Notes: generated from the letters alone by a model not told the origin. 36,394 bases of DNA from Flavobacteriaceae bacterium (GCA_947464335.1 CANHWG010000027.1:1-36394), one strand, 5' to 3'. Positions 1-8,924 are shown, numbered from the stretch's first letter. Program-made: numbers and translations.

Positions 1-1295
1 TCATGTTGCATGTATACGCTGTACACTTTTACATCTTTTTTATCTTTAAGAAGTTCATTATAAGCATCAATTAGCACTGGGATTTCCTTTTGACAATGTC
101 CACAATCTACATCCCAAAAAATAAGAATCGTATAGTCTGCCTTAACATCACTAAGTTTTACATACATTTTACTGACCTGAGATTGATTTTTATAATACAC
201 TTTGGTCATTTCTTCGCTGTTTTTAGCATCTTCAAATCCCATAGCTTTCATTATATCAAAATCTTCTGCTTTAATCATATATAAATCTTGCGCAACTGAA
301 CCAACTAGAAGTGGCTTTAATTTATCGGCACGTTTGATTATTTTTTTTACAATTTCAGGATCGTCATATATCCCATTGGCTTTCCCAGTCTTAAAATAGT
401 TATCTGATAAGTGAACAAATACTTTATCAAATCCCATAATTTTTGTTGTTTCATAAGTATGTGTAAAATGGGCTAATAAATATTTATACAATAAGTTCTT
501 TTTGTCTGTTCGCTCTAAAAATTTGTCAATCTCAACGCAAACGCTATCAGGATGCGTTGCTACTACTGATTCGAAATATACTTTTACTCTATTATGAAAA
601 AATGGATTTCTTAGTGTTCCGTTATCTTTTAAGTCAACATTATCCCAATAGTGTCTTTTATAATAATTAAAAGTTTGAATGCTATCCGGTCTTCCGTTAG
701 AAGCTTTGGGAATATTTTTAAGTAACTTTTCTGCCTTTAAATTCATCACGTCGGCAATAAACGTTCCTTTGTGATTTTCAATAAATTTTTCTTCAAATTC
801 ATTTATGCTCTTTTCAATTTCTTTCTGTTTGTCATTTAAAGCAAGTGAATCATTCTTGTTTTTTAATACAATACTTGACTTATAAGTCTGAAAATCTGTA
901 TTTTTTTGATTAATAAATTGAACGTATTTAAAAAACTCGTTTTCCAAAGGAGAATTTAACGCCACTAATTCTTTTCCAATGTTGGGGCTTGCCTCACTTT
1001 TAAGTTCCAGCCTCTGAGTAGTTTCATCTATAAAAAAATCAAAATAAATGGCTTTCTTCTGACTCACTAATGAATATATTCCTTTATCGAGTTTGGTTTT
1101 TCCTTTGAAAACAATTTTCCCATCTTTAATAGAAGTACAAGTGTCTTTAATTAAAGTTTTGTCAAACTGATAATAGGTAAGATAAGCTAGGGTGTCGGGA
1201 CAGTTTTTAAGATTTATAGTAATTTCGTAACCTGATTGAGCCAATGAAAACAATGAAGACATACAAAACGAAATAGCAAAGAATAATTTCTTCAT
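1..1295 (-). CDS. TlpA-like thioredoxin-fold protein with DUF4369/DUF5106-type N-terminal regions (3' end cut by window)
   Basis: Reading the complement from an ATG at 1295 gives 431 codons that run off the left edge, so the C-terminus is missing. The protein opens with a signal peptide (MKKLFFAISFCMSSLFSLAQ, cleavage after the Gln). About 100 residues resembling DUF4369 follow (start TINLKNCPDTLAYL), then a Lys/Glu-rich helical middle resembling DUF5106. The thioredoxin fold begins near residue 385 and carries the redox motif Cys-Gly-His-Cys at residues 398-401, in the context FWDVDCGHCQKEIP. The family is periplasmic or outer-membrane-associated thiol:disulfide oxidoreductases, common in Bacteroidota. 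The exact partner is unknown. A -7 box lies about 37 bases upstream of the start. Family call is firm; subfamily by eye. Confidence 0.88.
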   Translation of the reverse strand, partial: MKKLFFAISFCMSSLFSLAQSGYEITINLKNCPDTLAYLTYYQFDKTLIKDTCTSIKDGKIVFKGKTKLDKGIYSLVSQKKAIYFDFFIDETTQRLELKSEASPNIGKELVALNSPLENEFFKYVQFINQKNTDFQTYKSSIVLKNKNDSLALNDKQKEIEKSINEFEEKFIENHKGTFIADVMNLKAEKLLKNIPKASNGRPDSIQTFNYYKRHYWDNVDLKDNGTLRNPFFHNRVKVYFESVVATHPDSVCVEIDKFLERTDKKNLLYKYLLAHFTHTYETTKIMGFDKVFVHLSDNYFKTGKANGIYDDPEIVKKIIKRADKLKPLLVGSVAQDLYMIKAEDFDIMKAMGFEDAKNSEEMTKVYYKNQSQVSKMYVKLSDVKADYTILIFWDVDCGHCQKEIPVLIDAYNELLKDKKDVKVYSVYMQH

Positions 1296-1568
1296 AAACA
1301 GTTGTAATTTTTTTTAAATTTAATTTACTGCCAAAAATACTCTATTTGATACATAAATAACTAATTCAATTTTTAAAGTTTTCTTAAAATTATCTTTAAT
1401 TACAGGCTACAATCTTATAGGATACTGATGAATTTTGCGAATTCTATCGATAAAAAGTAATCCAACTGTGATTTAAAGATTATTTTATCCTTTAAACGAT
1501 TTTTATTTTTTGGTAAATTTAGTGTTAATAGTTTTGACCGTTGTTTAATAAAACATCAACTTAATTTT
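1296..1568. other. Intergenic region, 273 bases
   Basis: AT-rich divergent spacer between the thioredoxin-like gene (-) and the small unknown gene (+). Apart from the -7 box at 1332-1339 I see no RNA gene, strong dyad or open frame here. Confidence 0.5.
1332..1339 (-). promoter_or_regulatory. Candidate -7 promoter box for the thioredoxin-like gene
   Basis: The complement reads TATTTTTG, matching the Bacteroidota -7 consensus TAnnTTTG, about 37 bases before the ATG. No well-spaced -33 TTTG was found, so this is a weak call. Confidence 0.4.
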
Positions 1569-1943
1569 ATGAATTATATATTCAATCCTATATACAGAGA
1601 AGATTATTTAAAAGGCCATTCCAATGGAATAAATCCTTATATCAAATTACTCGATAATCAAAATGAAGCATTTATCTCCGGATTTAATGATGGAAGAAAT
1701 GAATATGAGCGAATGAATGGCAAAATCATTCACGGAATTCCTAAATTAATTGTGACTAATAAAATATTAGATGATTTTCTCTTAGCTGGAATGTTAGGAA
1801 TAAGTATCAACGATGATGATTATACAGCTTTTCAACTAGATATAATATCAAAATGGTATCAAAGTGGAATTGAAAAATACAATCCGATACAAAGCAGTTA
1901 CCTTTTAGGGATTTTAGAAGAAAATGGAATTGAGATTATTTAA
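1569..1943 (+). CDS. Small protein of unknown function (124 aa)
   Basis: I do not recognise this protein. It is 124 residues, soluble, without signal peptide or membrane span, acidic and rich in Asn, Ile and Tyr. Visible stretches are FNPIYREDYLKGHSNGINPY near the start and FISGFNDGRNEYERMNG at about 36-52; the two Gly-containing segments could be a short repeat or a helical-hairpin motif, but this is speculative. It sits alone, with 270 bases upstream and its stop codon overlapping the stop of the convergent acetyltransferase gene. The codon use and ATG start look like a real gene of this genome. Confidence 0.6.
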   Translation: MNYIFNPIYREDYLKGHSNGINPYIKLLDNQNEAFISGFNDGRNEYERMNGKIIHGIPKLIVTNKILDDFLLAGMLGISINDDDYTAFQLDIISKWYQSGIEKYNPIQSSYLLGILEENGIEII

Positions 1944-2443
1944 TTTTGTTCCAATAGCAATTGCATAATTATGCTATCTAACCATCTTTCAAATTTAAAT
2001 CCACTTTCTTTAATTATACCAACAGTAGAAAAGCCAAACTGCTCATGAAAAAAAATGCTGCTTTGGTTTTCTGAATCAATAACGGCAATCATAGTATGTA
2101 GTTTTTGCTGTTTTGCAATATCAATCAAGCTTTTCAAAAGTATCGAACCAATTCCGTTCCCGTGCTCATTTGGTAGAACATAAACGGAATGTTCTACGGT
2201 ATACTTATACGCTTCTCGAAACCTAAATTCGCTGTAATAGCCAAAACCAACTATACGATTCTCTACTGTTGCAACAATTATCGGAAAACCTTTTTCTAGT
2301 TTCTCTTCAAAAATAGTTAGTTGTTGTTCTAGCGTGCGCAAATCATAATCATAGATTGCAGTTGAGTTTACAATATAATAATTGAGTATAGCAATGATGA
2401 CATCTGTGTCACTTGTTTCGTAAGGTCTAATTTTGATTTCCAT
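1940..2443 (-). CDS. GNAT family N-acetyltransferase (phosphinothricin acetyltransferase-like)
   Basis: 167 residues, a full-length single GNAT domain. The N-terminus IRPYETSDTDVIIAILNYYI and the following ST-type segment (NSTAIYDYD) match the start of the phosphinothricin/methionine-sulfone acetyltransferase branch. The acetyl-CoA pyrophosphate loop is visible as NEHGNGIGSILLKSLI (about residues 112-127; consensus Q/RxxGxG/A), followed by the helical ENQSSIFFHEQFGF segment typical of motif B. It should transfer an acetyl group from acetyl-CoA to a small amine, but the substrate cannot be read from sequence. Cytosolic, no signal. Its stop overlaps that of the convergent gene at 1569-1943 by four bases. 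Confidence 0.85.
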   Translation of the reverse strand: MEIKIRPYETSDTDVIIAILNYYIVNSTAIYDYDLRTLEQQLTIFEEKLEKGFPIIVATVENRIVGFGYYSEFRFREAYKYTVEHSVYVLPNEHGNGIGSILLKSLIDIAKQQKLHTMIAVIDSENQSSIFFHEQFGFSTVGIIKESGFKFERWLDSIIMQLLLEQN

Positions 2444-2498
2444 TTGGTAAAAATAATTTTGAAACTAAAAAGTAGGACTACCTATGGCATTGAGGTAA

Positions 2499-2514
2499 GC
2501 AAACTTTAGTTTGC
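2499..2514. repeat. 16-base palindrome between divergent genes
   Basis: GCAAACTTTAGTTTGC has two perfect 7-base arms around TT. It lies in the 134-base spacer between the acetyltransferase gene (-) and menD (+), so it could be an operator or a small hairpin. No T-run follows on either strand, which argues against a terminator. Confidence 0.4.
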
Positions 2515-2550
2515 AATATAATAAAAATTAAAAGTAATAGATTTTGATTG

Positions 2551-2558
2551 TATCTTTG
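2551..2558 (+). promoter_or_regulatory. Candidate -7 promoter box for menD
   Basis: TATCTTTG fits TAnnTTTG exactly and lies 19 bases before the menD ATG, implying a very short leader. No correctly spaced -33 TTTG is visible. Confidence 0.45.
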
Positions 2559-2577
2559 TTTTACTTAAAATGAAACA

Positions 2578-4239
2578 ATGATTTATCCAAAAATACCTTT
2601 AGCGCAAAGTATTATCGAAATATGTTACGCCAAAGGAGTTCACGATATTATTATTTCACCTGGTTCAAGAAACGCACCATTAACCATCGGATTTGCCAAT
2701 AATCCTAAGTTTAATTGTTACAGCATTGCAGACGAACGATGTGCTGCTTTTTTTGCGTTAGGGATTGCGCAACAAACCCAAAAACCAGTAGCTGTAGTGT
2801 GCACTTCAGGTTCTGCCTTACTTAATTATTATCCGGCATTGGCAGAAGCTTTTTACAGTCAGATTCCTTTTATTGTAATTTCGGCTGACCGACCAGCGGA
2901 TAAAATTGATATTGGAGACGGACAAACCATTCGTCAGGAAAATGTTTATAGTAATCATTCTTTATATAATGCTAATTTAACCGAAACAGCCTCTGAAGCA
3001 AATGATGTTTTCATAAATGAAGCGATTAATGTTGCTATTGCGCGAAAAGGTCCAGTTCATATTAACGTTCCATTTGAAGAACCACTTTACGAAACAACCA
3101 ATAAGCTTTCGGTTGACTTTAATGTTACGGGTTTAAATCTTGTACAGACATTAGTCAATGTTGATGATATAATTGCTTTTTCGACCTTATGGAATCATAG
3201 TAAAAAAGTGTTGGTTTTGGTTGGAGAATGTGCCCCAAATTCAATAGAAGAAAGATGGTTAGACCAATTGGCATCAATTCCTTCAGTTGTAGTTATGACC
3301 GAAGCAACATCTAATTTACATCATCCTACATTCATAACAAACATTGATACTTTAATTACACCTTTTTCACAGGCAGAATTCTTAAAATTGCAACCTCGAA
3401 TTCTAATCACTTTTGGCGGAATGATCGTTTCAAAAAGAGTAAAAGCATTTCTCAGAAAATACAAACCTAGACACCATTGGCATATTGATACTTGGAGAGC
3501 TTATGACACTTTTGGAATATTAACCAAGCATTTTCAAGTAACACCAAACCAGTTTTTTAAGCAGTTTTTGCCCTTTGTAAAACATATCGAGAGTGATTAT
3601 AAAATGACTTTTGAAAAGATCCATTCGAAAAGAAAAGTAAAGCATAGTGAGTATCTTTCTAAAGTGTCATTTTCCGACTTAAAAGCATTTGAAATAATCG
3701 TATCATCTTTACCAAAAGAAATACAATTGCAAATCAGTAACAGTTCGGCTATTCGCTATGCGCAATTATTTGATATTGATCAATCTATAGAAATATTCTG
3801 TAACCGTGGTACGAGCGGAATAGATGGAAGTACTTCAACAGCTATTGGAGCTGCCATTGGAAGTAATAAACCGACTGTTTTAATTACAGGTGATGTAGGC
3901 TTTATATATGATAGCAATGCACTTTGGAACAATTATATTCCCAAGAATTTTAAAATTATTGTAATTAATAACGGTGGTGGTGGAATCTTTCGAATATTGC
4001 CTGGACATCAAGAAACAGCTACTTTTAATACCTATTTTGAAACTTCACATTGTTTGACAGCTGAGCATTTGGCTAAAATGTATCGATTTAATTATCTCAT
4101 TGCAAGCGATAGTGATTCATTAAAAACTGCCTTACAACAACTTTTTGAAAATAATGAGCAACCTCATATTCTAGAAGTTTTTACTCCAACGAGAGAGAAT
4201 GACCAAGTATTAAAACAATATTTTAAAGAATTAGTATAA
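2578..4239 (+). CDS. menD: 2-succinyl-5-enolpyruvyl-6-hydroxy-3-cyclohexene-1-carboxylate synthase (MenD)
   Basis: 553 residues, the usual length. MenD is the thiamine-diphosphate enzyme that joins isochorismate and 2-oxoglutarate, the first committed step of menaquinone synthesis, in the cytosol. Diagnostic segments: ISPGSRNAPLTIGF (26-39), DERCAAFFALG with the cofactor-activating Glu53, and CTSGSALLNYYPALAEA. The C-terminal ThDP/Mg motif starts with GDVGFIYD at 438-445 and ends in Asn-Asn at 464-465. Menaquinone is the main respiratory quinone of Flavobacteriia, which fits. No other men gene is in this window. The HD-domain gene follows after 30 bases, possibly co-transcribed. Confidence 0.96.
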   Translation: MIYPKIPLAQSIIEICYAKGVHDIIISPGSRNAPLTIGFANNPKFNCYSIADERCAAFFALGIAQQTQKPVAVVCTSGSALLNYYPALAEAFYSQIPFIVISADRPADKIDIGDGQTIRQENVYSNHSLYNANLTETASEANDVFINEAINVAIARKGPVHINVPFEEPLYETTNKLSVDFNVTGLNLVQTLVNVDDIIAFSTLWNHSKKVLVLVGECAPNSIEERWLDQLASIPSVVVMTEATSNLHHPTFITNIDTLITPFSQAEFLKLQPRILITFGGMIVSKRVKAFLRKYKPRHHWHIDTWRAYDTFGILTKHFQVTPNQFFKQFLPFVKHIESDYKMTFEKIHSKRKVKHSEYLSKVSFSDLKAFEIIVSSLPKEIQLQISNSSAIRYAQLFDIDQSIEIFCNRGTSGIDGSTSTAIGAAIGSNKPTVLITGDVGFIYDSNALWNNYIPKNFKIIVINNGGGGIFRILPGHQETATFNTYFETSHCLTAEHLAKMYRFNYLIASDSDSLKTALQQLFENNEQPHILEVFTPTRENDQVLKQYFKELV

Positions 4240-4269
4240 ATACCTACATTTACGAAAATTGATTACGAT

Positions 4270-5502
4270 TTGAATACCAATAAACTAAAAATATTTAACG
4301 ACCCGATTTATGGTTTTATAACCATTCCCAATTCATTGATCTATGATTTAATTCAGCATCCCTATTTTCAAAGATTACGCCGTATTTCACAAATGGGATT
4401 ATCCTATTTAGTATACCCTGGCGCACATCATACCCGTTTTCATCATGCACTTGGTGCAATGCATATGATGCAAAAGGCAGTTGAAGTGCTTCGTTATAAA
4501 GGTGTGAATATTTCTAAAGAAGAAGAGAATGCTCTATATGTAGCCATTCTATTGCATGATATCGGACATGGTCCGTTTTCACACGCTATGGAACACAGTA
4601 TTGTTGAAGAAATAAATCATGAGCAAATATCATTGTTGTTTATGAATAAACTCAACGAAGAATTTAAAGGTCAAATAAGTTTAGCCATTCAGATTTTTAA
4701 AGGTGATTATCATAGAAAGTTTATGTTGCAATTGATTTCGAGTCAATTAGACATGGATAGAATGGATTATTTGAAACGCGATAGCTTTTACTCGGGAGTT
4801 GCTGAAGGGAATATTAATTCAGACCGATTGATTCAAATGATGAATGTGGTTGATGATGTATTAGTAATGGAAGAAAAAGGCATTTATTCTATTGAGAAAT
4901 TCTTAATGGCAAGACGACTGATGTATTGGCAGGCCTATTTACATAAAACTAGTTTAGTGGCTGAATTAACCTTAACCAAAGCACTTCAAAGAGCCAAAGA
5001 ATTGCTTCGAAAAGGGATTCAAATCGAATGTAGTCGACCATTAAAGTATTTTATGGAACATAATATTACACTTGAAAATTTCTACCATACTAATTTAGAT
5101 AACTTTGCTCAATTAGATGATTTTGATATAATTAGTGCATTGAAAAATTGGCAATTTCATGACGATTTTATACTCAGTAGTTTGAGTAAAATGATTATCA
5201 ATAGAGATTTGTCTAAAATAAAACTCAACAATGAAAAATTTCCTGTTGAAGCATTAGAAAAGATGACTTCTCAATTCATCACCAAATACCCAGTTAACCA
5301 ACAAGAAGCAAAGTATTTTATTTTTAAAGGAAAAATTAAAAATCAAGCCTACAATAAAGATGCTGAACCCATTCGAATTTTAATGAAAGATAAAACTATT
5401 GAAGATGTCGTTGAAGTATCGGATCAATTAAATTTAAAAGCGTTGTCAAAGCCCGTAACAAAATATTTTATTTGTTATCCAAAACAACTTGAAGAAATAT
5501 AA
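4270..5502 (+). CDS. HD domain-containing phosphohydrolase (SAMHD1/YdhJ-like)
   Basis: 410 residues. Metal-binding HD-superfamily motifs are in order: His in HHTRFHHALGAMHMM (53-67), the His-Asp pair at 96-97 in LLHDIGHGPFSHA, and a later Asp in QLDMDRMDYLKRD. Family members hydrolyse (deoxy)nucleotide phosphates; the precise substrate is unknown. The start is TTG at 4270: the frame holds no ATG between the upstream in-frame stop (4237) and codon 42, and the conserved N-terminus (KLKIFNDPIYGFITIP) would be lost from any later start. The frame is followed by the lpx cluster. Function beyond family is not known to me. Confidence 0.9.
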   Translation: MNTNKLKIFNDPIYGFITIPNSLIYDLIQHPYFQRLRRISQMGLSYLVYPGAHHTRFHHALGAMHMMQKAVEVLRYKGVNISKEEENALYVAILLHDIGHGPFSHAMEHSIVEEINHEQISLLFMNKLNEEFKGQISLAIQIFKGDYHRKFMLQLISSQLDMDRMDYLKRDSFYSGVAEGNINSDRLIQMMNVVDDVLVMEEKGIYSIEKFLMARRLMYWQAYLHKTSLVAELTLTKALQRAKELLRKGIQIECSRPLKYFMEHNITLENFYHTNLDNFAQLDDFDIISALKNWQFHDDFILSSLSKMIINRDLSKIKLNNEKFPVEALEKMTSQFITKYPVNQQEAKYFIFKGKIKNQAYNKDAEPIRILMKDKTIEDVVEVSDQLNLKALSKPVTKYFICYPKQLEEI

Positions 5503-5522
5503 TATTAAAATCGATTTTTTTA

Positions 5523-5530
5523 TACTTTTG
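5523..5530 (+). promoter_or_regulatory. Candidate -7 promoter box for the lpx operon
   Basis: TACTTTTG fits TAnnTTTG. It lies just before the 24-codon ORF (ATG 5536) and 92 bases before the lpxD ATG. No spaced -33 box seen. Confidence 0.4.
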
Positions 5531-5535
5531 TGGCA

Positions 5536-5610
5536 ATGAAACAAACTACACACATTTCGATTAAATCTAATAAAGTTGTAGATTTCTATCCTATATCATT
5601 AAAAAAGTAA
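5536..5610 (+). CDS. Possible 24-codon small ORF upstream of lpxD
   Basis: An ATG at 5536 opens a 24-codon frame ending at TAA 5608-5610, 11 bases before the lpxD start. The peptide begins MKQTTHISIKSNKVVDFY and ends in SLKK. It follows a -7-like box by a few bases, so its ATG would be the first on the lpx mRNA. It could be a leader peptide, a small protein, or chance. I recognise no family. Confidence 0.35.
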   Translation: MKQTTHISIKSNKVVDFYPISLKK

Positions 5611-5621
5611 AGTAGTATAAG

Positions 5622-6647
5622 ATGAAATTTACAGCATCTCAAATAGCGGGAATTCTTGAAGGCGAAGTAGTTGGTAATCCAGATGCTGAAGTATCTAAAT
5701 TAGCTAAGATAGAAGAAGGCACTGAAGGTTCGTTGACTTTTTTAGCCAACCCAAAATATGCTAATTTTATATATACTACCGAAGCTACAATTACTATTGT
5801 TAATAATGATTTCATTCCTGAAAACCCATTAAAAACCACTTTGATTAAAGTGCATGACGCCTATCAATCTTTTACTAAACTACTGGAGTATTATAATCAA
5901 GTGAAGCTTATGAAATCTGGTATTGAGCAACCCTCCGTGATTTCTGAAAATGTGTATTACGGTGAACAGCTTTATTTAGGAAGCTTTAGTTACATTGGAA
6001 AAAATGTAACCATTGGTAATAACGTAAAAATTTATCCAAATTGTTTTATTGGTGACAATGTAGTAATTGGCGATAATTGTATATTCTTTGCCGGGGTAAA
6101 AATATATTCAGAAACCATTATTGGAAATAACTGCAACTTTCATTCTGGTTGTGTTGTAGGTTCTGATGGATTTGGTTTTGCACCAACGGAAGATGGAACG
6201 TACAATAAAATACCGCAAATTGGCAATGTTGTCATTGAAGATAACGTTGAAATAGGCGCAAACTCAACTGTTGATAGAGCAACTTTAGGTACCACTTTTT
6301 TAAGAAAAGGAGTAAAATTGGATAATCATATACAAGTTGCTCATAATGTTGATATTGGAGAAAATACGGTAATAGCTGCACAAACGGGTATTGCAGGTTC
6401 GACAAAAATTGGAAGTAATTGTTTGATTGGTGGACAAGTTGGTATTGCAGGACATTTGACAATAGGCAATAATGTTCGAGTACAAGCGCAATCTGGAATT
6501 GGAAAAAATATTACCGATGGCGAAATTATTCAAGGTTCACCAGCATTTAATTATGCTGATTTTAGTAAATCCTATGTGCATTTTAAAAATTTACCCAAAA
6601 TTGTTTCTGATATCGAAGAATTGAAAAAAAATAATGATACAAACTAA
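5622..6647 (+). CDS. lpxD: UDP-3-O-(3-hydroxyacyl)glucosamine N-acyltransferase (LpxD)
   Basis: 341 residues, normal for LpxD. It N-acylates UDP-3-O-acylglucosamine with a hydroxyacyl-ACP, the third step of lipid A synthesis, in the cytosol. The N-terminal uridine-binding domain shows LTFLANPKYANFIYTT (about 38-53). A long left-handed beta helix of hexapeptide repeats (IGKNVTIGNNVKIYPN and many more) follows. The catalytic base is His241 in DNHIQVAHNVDIG, equivalent to His239 of the E. coli enzyme. A C-terminal helix closes the trimer. It starts a run with lpxC-fabZ (17 bases downstream) and lpxA. A second, more diverged LpxD-like gene lies at 9581-10510. Confidence 0.95.
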   Translation: MKFTASQIAGILEGEVVGNPDAEVSKLAKIEEGTEGSLTFLANPKYANFIYTTEATITIVNNDFIPENPLKTTLIKVHDAYQSFTKLLEYYNQVKLMKSGIEQPSVISENVYYGEQLYLGSFSYIGKNVTIGNNVKIYPNCFIGDNVVIGDNCIFFAGVKIYSETIIGNNCNFHSGCVVGSDGFGFAPTEDGTYNKIPQIGNVVIEDNVEIGANSTVDRATLGTTFLRKGVKLDNHIQVAHNVDIGENTVIAAQTGIAGSTKIGSNCLIGGQVGIAGHLTIGNNVRVQAQSGIGKNITDGEIIQGSPAFNYADFSKSYVHFKNLPKIVSDIEELKKNNDTN

Positions 6648-6664
6648 TTTAAATACGCATAAAA

Positions 6665-8053
6665 ATGGTTAAACAAAAAACCATCCTAAACGAAATTTCT
6701 CTTACGGGTGTTGGTCTTCATACTGGAAAAGAAGTAATGATGACTTTCAAACCTGCGCCCATCAATAACGGTTATACTTTTGTTAGAGTTGATCTTGAAG
6801 GTTGTCCAATTATTGAAGCCGATGCCAATTATGTTGTCAATACACAACGAGGTACAAACCTTGAAAAGCTAGGGGTTAAAATTCAAACTTCTGAACACGT
6901 TCTTGCGGCTTTTGTTGGTTGTGATGTAGATAATGTTATCATTGAGTTGAACGAATCTGAACCACCAATTATGGACGGTTCTTCAAAATATTTTGTTGAA
7001 GCAATAGAGAAAGCTGGTATAGCAGAGCAAGATGCCGAACGAAATTATTATGTAGTGAAAGAAGTGATTTCTTTTGCAGATGAAGCTACAGGAAGCGAAA
7101 TATTACTTATGCCTTCAGATGATTATCAAGTTACAACAATGGTCGATTTTGGCACAAAAGTGTTGGGCACTCAAAACGCAACTATGAAAAACATAGCTGA
7201 GTTTAAGAATGAAATCGCTGATGCAAGAACGTTTAGTTTTTTGCATGAATTAGAGACATTATTGGATAATGGATTGATTAAAGGTGGTGATTTGAACAAT
7301 GCTATAGTTTATGTTGATAAAGAAATATCTCCTAAGACTTTAGAGAATTTGAAAGTTGCATTTGGTAAAGATTCGTTGTCAGTAAAACCCAATGGTATTT
7401 TAGATAATTTAACCTTGCATTATCCTAACGAAGCGGCTCGTCACAAATTACTTGATGTGATAGGTGATTTAGCTTTGGTTGGAATGCGAATTAAGGGTAA
7501 AGTTATCGCCAATAAGCCGGGCCATTTTGTAAACACTCAGTTCGCAAAAAAATTATCTAAGATTATCAAAATTGAACAAAAAAACCATGTTCCAGTTTAT
7601 AATTTAAATTTGGAGCCTTTGATGGATATTCATAAAATAATGAGTATTCTACCTCACAGACCACCATTTTTATTTATAGATAGAATCATTGAAATGTCAG
7701 ATAATCATGTGGTTGGATTAAAAAATGTGACCATGAACGAAACGTTTTTTGTTGGTCATTTTCCTGGAGCACCAGTAATGCCAGGTGTAATAATCGTTGA
7801 AGCAATGGCTCAAACAGGTGGAATATTAATTTTAAGTTCCGTGCCCGATCCAGAAAATTATTTGACTTACTTTATGAAAATTGATAATGTGAAGTTTAAA
7901 CATAAAGTATTACCAGGCGATACATTAGTTTTTAAATGTGATTTAATTTCTCCTATTCGAAGAGGAATTTGTCATATGCAAGCGAGTGCTTTTGCTAATG
8001 GTAAATTAGTGGCAGAAGCAGAATTAATGGCACAAATCGCTAAAAAACAATAA
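6665..8053 (+). CDS. lpxC: Bifunctional UDP-3-O-acyl-N-acetylglucosamine deacetylase / 3-hydroxyacyl-ACP dehydratase (LpxC-FabZ fusion)
   Basis: 462 residues in one frame, the LpxC-FabZ fusion typical of Bacteroidota. Residues 1 to about 310 are LpxC, the zinc deacetylase that commits the pathway to lipid A. It has GVGLHTG near 15-21, His78 in TSEHVLAAF, and His260/Asp264 in ARHKLLDVIGDLAL, which are the zinc ligands by family knowledge. Residues from about 315 are FabZ, the hydroxyacyl-ACP dehydratase of fatty-acid elongation. It starts MDIHKIMSILPHRPPFLFID and has the catalytic His365 (GHFPGAPVMPG) and Glu379 (EAMAQTGG), spaced 14 as in stand-alone FabZ. The fusion couples two enzymes that compete for the same hydroxyacyl-ACP pool. 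Confidence 0.96.
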   Translation: MVKQKTILNEISLTGVGLHTGKEVMMTFKPAPINNGYTFVRVDLEGCPIIEADANYVVNTQRGTNLEKLGVKIQTSEHVLAAFVGCDVDNVIIELNESEPPIMDGSSKYFVEAIEKAGIAEQDAERNYYVVKEVISFADEATGSEILLMPSDDYQVTTMVDFGTKVLGTQNATMKNIAEFKNEIADARTFSFLHELETLLDNGLIKGGDLNNAIVYVDKEISPKTLENLKVAFGKDSLSVKPNGILDNLTLHYPNEAARHKLLDVIGDLALVGMRIKGKVIANKPGHFVNTQFAKKLSKIIKIEQKNHVPVYNLNLEPLMDIHKIMSILPHRPPFLFIDRIIEMSDNHVVGLKNVTMNETFFVGHFPGAPVMPGVIIVEAMAQTGGILILSSVPDPENYLTYFMKIDNVKFKHKVLPGDTLVFKCDLISPIRRGICHMQASAFANGKLVAEAELMAQIAKKQ

Positions 8054-8060
8054 TTAAGAA

Positions 8061-8119
8061 GTTTGTAGTTTATAGTTTGTGGTTTAAAATTATCGAACCA
8101 CTAACAACAAACTAAAAAC
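8061..8119. repeat. Intergenic inverted repeat, GTTTGTGGTT family, copy 1
   Basis: Left arm 8061-8084 and right arm 8096-8119 are imperfect reverse complements (20 of 24 positions match) around an 11-base loop. The arms are built of short GTTTGTAGTTTA / GTTTGTGGTT units. It fills the lpxC-fabZ to lpxA gap. A sister element lies on the other side of lpxA. Confidence 0.6.
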
Positions 8120-8134
8120 AATAAACATACGAAT

Positions 8135-8917
8135 ATGAATCAACCTTTAGCATACGTTCATCCGGGAGCAAAAATTGCAAAAAATGTAGTTATTGAACCT
8201 TTTACAACCATTCACAATAATGTAATTATAGGTGATGGAACCTGGATAGGTTCTAATGTTACCATTATGGAAGGTGCCCGAATTGGAAAAAATTGCAATA
8301 TCTTTCCAGGCGCAGTTATATCAGCTATTCCACAAGATTTAAAATTTGGCGGAGAAGAATCACTTGCCGTAATTGGAGATAATGTAACTATTAGAGAATG
8401 TGTTACGATTAATCGCGGCACCATTGCATCTGGGCAAACCAAGATTGGAAACAATTGTCTTATTATGGCAACTGCTCACATTGCTCATGATTGCCATATT
8501 GGCGATAATGCTATAATTGTAAATGGAGTAGCGCTAGCCGGACATGTAATCGTTGGTAATTATGCCATCGTTGGTGGTTTAGCTGCTATACATCAATTTA
8601 TCCAAATAGGAGATCATGCGATGATTTCGGGTGGTTCCTTGGTTCGTAAAGATGTTCCGCCATATACCAAAGCGGCAAAAGAGCCACTTTCTTATGTTGG
8701 AATTAATTCAGTCGGATTAAGACGAAGAGGATTTTCATCTGAAAAGATTAGAGAAATTCAGGATATTTATAGAATTCTGTACCAAAAAAATTATAATACA
8801 TCACAAGCAGTTGGAATTATCGAAGCTGAAATGTCGGCTTCACCAGAACGAGATGAAATTTTAGATTTTATCAGAAATTCCTCAAGAGGAATTATGAAAG
8901 GGTATTCAGGAGCTTAA
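8135..8917 (+). CDS. lpxA: Acyl-ACP--UDP-N-acetylglucosamine O-acyltransferase (LpxA)
   Basis: 260 residues, the standard length. LpxA catalyses the first step of lipid A synthesis, adding a 3-hydroxyacyl chain to UDP-GlcNAc. The N-terminal two thirds are hexapeptide repeats forming a left-handed beta helix (VHPGAKIAKNVVIEPFTTI and onward). The catalytic pair is in AHIAHDCHIG, His115 and His118; His118 corresponds to E. coli His125. AGHVIVGNYAIVGG and AIHQFIQIGDHAMISGGS are further signature segments. The C-terminal helical part (KIREIQDIYRILYQKN) is present. It is flanked on both sides by dyad repeats, which may separate its expression from its neighbours. Confidence 0.95.
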   Translation: MNQPLAYVHPGAKIAKNVVIEPFTTIHNNVIIGDGTWIGSNVTIMEGARIGKNCNIFPGAVISAIPQDLKFGGEESLAVIGDNVTIRECVTINRGTIASGQTKIGNNCLIMATAHIAHDCHIGDNAIIVNGVALAGHVIVGNYAIVGGLAAIHQFIQIGDHAMISGGSLVRKDVPPYTKAAKEPLSYVGINSVGLRRRGFSSEKIREIQDIYRILYQKNYNTSQAVGIIEAEMSASPERDEILDFIRNSSRGIMKGYSGA

Positions 8918-8924
8918 TAAATAA

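Noticed and set aside
90..399. Two + strand open frames at the left edge
   Set aside because: They are antisense to the thioredoxin-like gene, whose reading frame, signal peptide and CGHC motif are clear.
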